14,374 nucleotides of DNA, taken from the NCBI GenBank assembly GCA_964431735.1, contig CAYSLJ010000174.1, positions 1 to 14,374 of the forward strand. The letters are read 5' to 3'. Each line of letters starts with the position of its first letter. Position 1 is the first letter of the stretch. Of the stretch, positions 14,319 through 14,374 are shown one piece after another. A program made the translations under genes and the position numbers. The stretch comes from CALARM01 sp964431735. GTDB taxonomy: Bacteria; Vulcanimicrobiota; SpSt-956; JAKJGF01. Under the pieces are notes generated by a model. The model saw only the letters and a program-made list of their open reading frames with translations, made no database searches and was not told the origin of the DNA.

Positions 14319-14374
14319 TTTTACGATTCCGGGGAAAGCCCACGGACTTTAGCCGTGGGATAGTGGAAGGGGCA
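14319..14374 (+). mobile_element. Partial IS200/IS605-family-like end palindrome
   Basis: CCCACGG (14340-14346) and CCGTGGG (14354-14360) form a stem around ACTTTAG, extendable by CT/AG with one bulged A. The preceding GGGGAAAG and the following ATAGTGGAAGGGG resemble the conserved hairpin end that follows tnpB genes and forms the 3' part of their guide RNA. No tnpB precedes it, so it is either the outer end of an element extending beyond the window or a solo relic. Identification is by pattern memory. Confidence 0.45.

Overview
The window is an AT-rich, densely coding stretch of bacterial DNA. The organism cannot be named from it. A signal-peptide protein with a copper-amine-oxidase-like N-terminal ('stalk') domain, a DivIVA/V-ATPase-subunit-H-like coiled-coil protein, an RsbW-like ATPase fused to a receiver, and arrays of degenerate 7-bp repeats between genes together suggest an uncultured or deep-branching lineage rather than a well-studied proteobacterium. 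That placement is an inference. Shine-Dalgarno (SD) motifs of the GGAGG type and sigma70-like promoters show ordinary bacterial expression signals.

Region 1 (1-6733, + strand) holds three genes in a row, with gaps of 59 and 69 bases and no visible terminator. The first is a 5'-truncated hybrid histidine kinase (PAS end, two GAF, HisKA, HATPase, receiver, Hpt). The second is a complete hybrid kinase (receiver, two PAS, HisKA, HATPase, receiver). The third is an intact 527-residue ORF related to IS1634-type DDE transposases in which all three expected catalytic acidic residues appear to be replaced.

Region 2 (6734-9421) holds a MurJ/MviN-family flippase gene and a ComF-like phosphoribosyltransferase gene. 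Each is preceded by arrays of degenerate heptamer repeats (CGTCACG, GTGAGTA/GTGAAAA and CTAATAA types), several arranged as long inverted repeats. The 3' end of murJ is encoded by one array. Neither gene has a recognisable SD.

Region 3 (9422-12913) starts with a 453-base intergenic region rich in perfect inverted repeats. A receiver-HATPase (RsbW/SpoIIAB-like) fusion follows, then a possibly structured 3' region with a strong terminator, then a cysteine-free lysine/glutamate-rich protein of unknown function with its own promoter and terminator, then a small exported protein with BamE/SmpA-like repeats. The starts of the receiver-ATPase gene and of the unknown gene share an unusual layout. A strong SD lies about 40 bases upstream of the ATG, a perfect or near-perfect hairpin fills the gap, and an in-frame stop just upstream of the ATG excludes earlier starts. 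If the hairpin is folded out, both effective SD-to-ATG spacings are 13 bases.

Region 4 (12914-14374, - strand) holds the coiled-coil protein, a 28-bp-arm heptamer hairpin, and the stalk-domain exported protein with a good promoter and SD. At the right edge is a palindrome resembling an IS200/IS605-family end. No tRNA, rRNA or CRISPR array was seen.

Signal transduction dominates: three of the ten genes carry receiver domains. The links between them, for example that the kinases feed the receiver-ATPase, are inference from proximity only.
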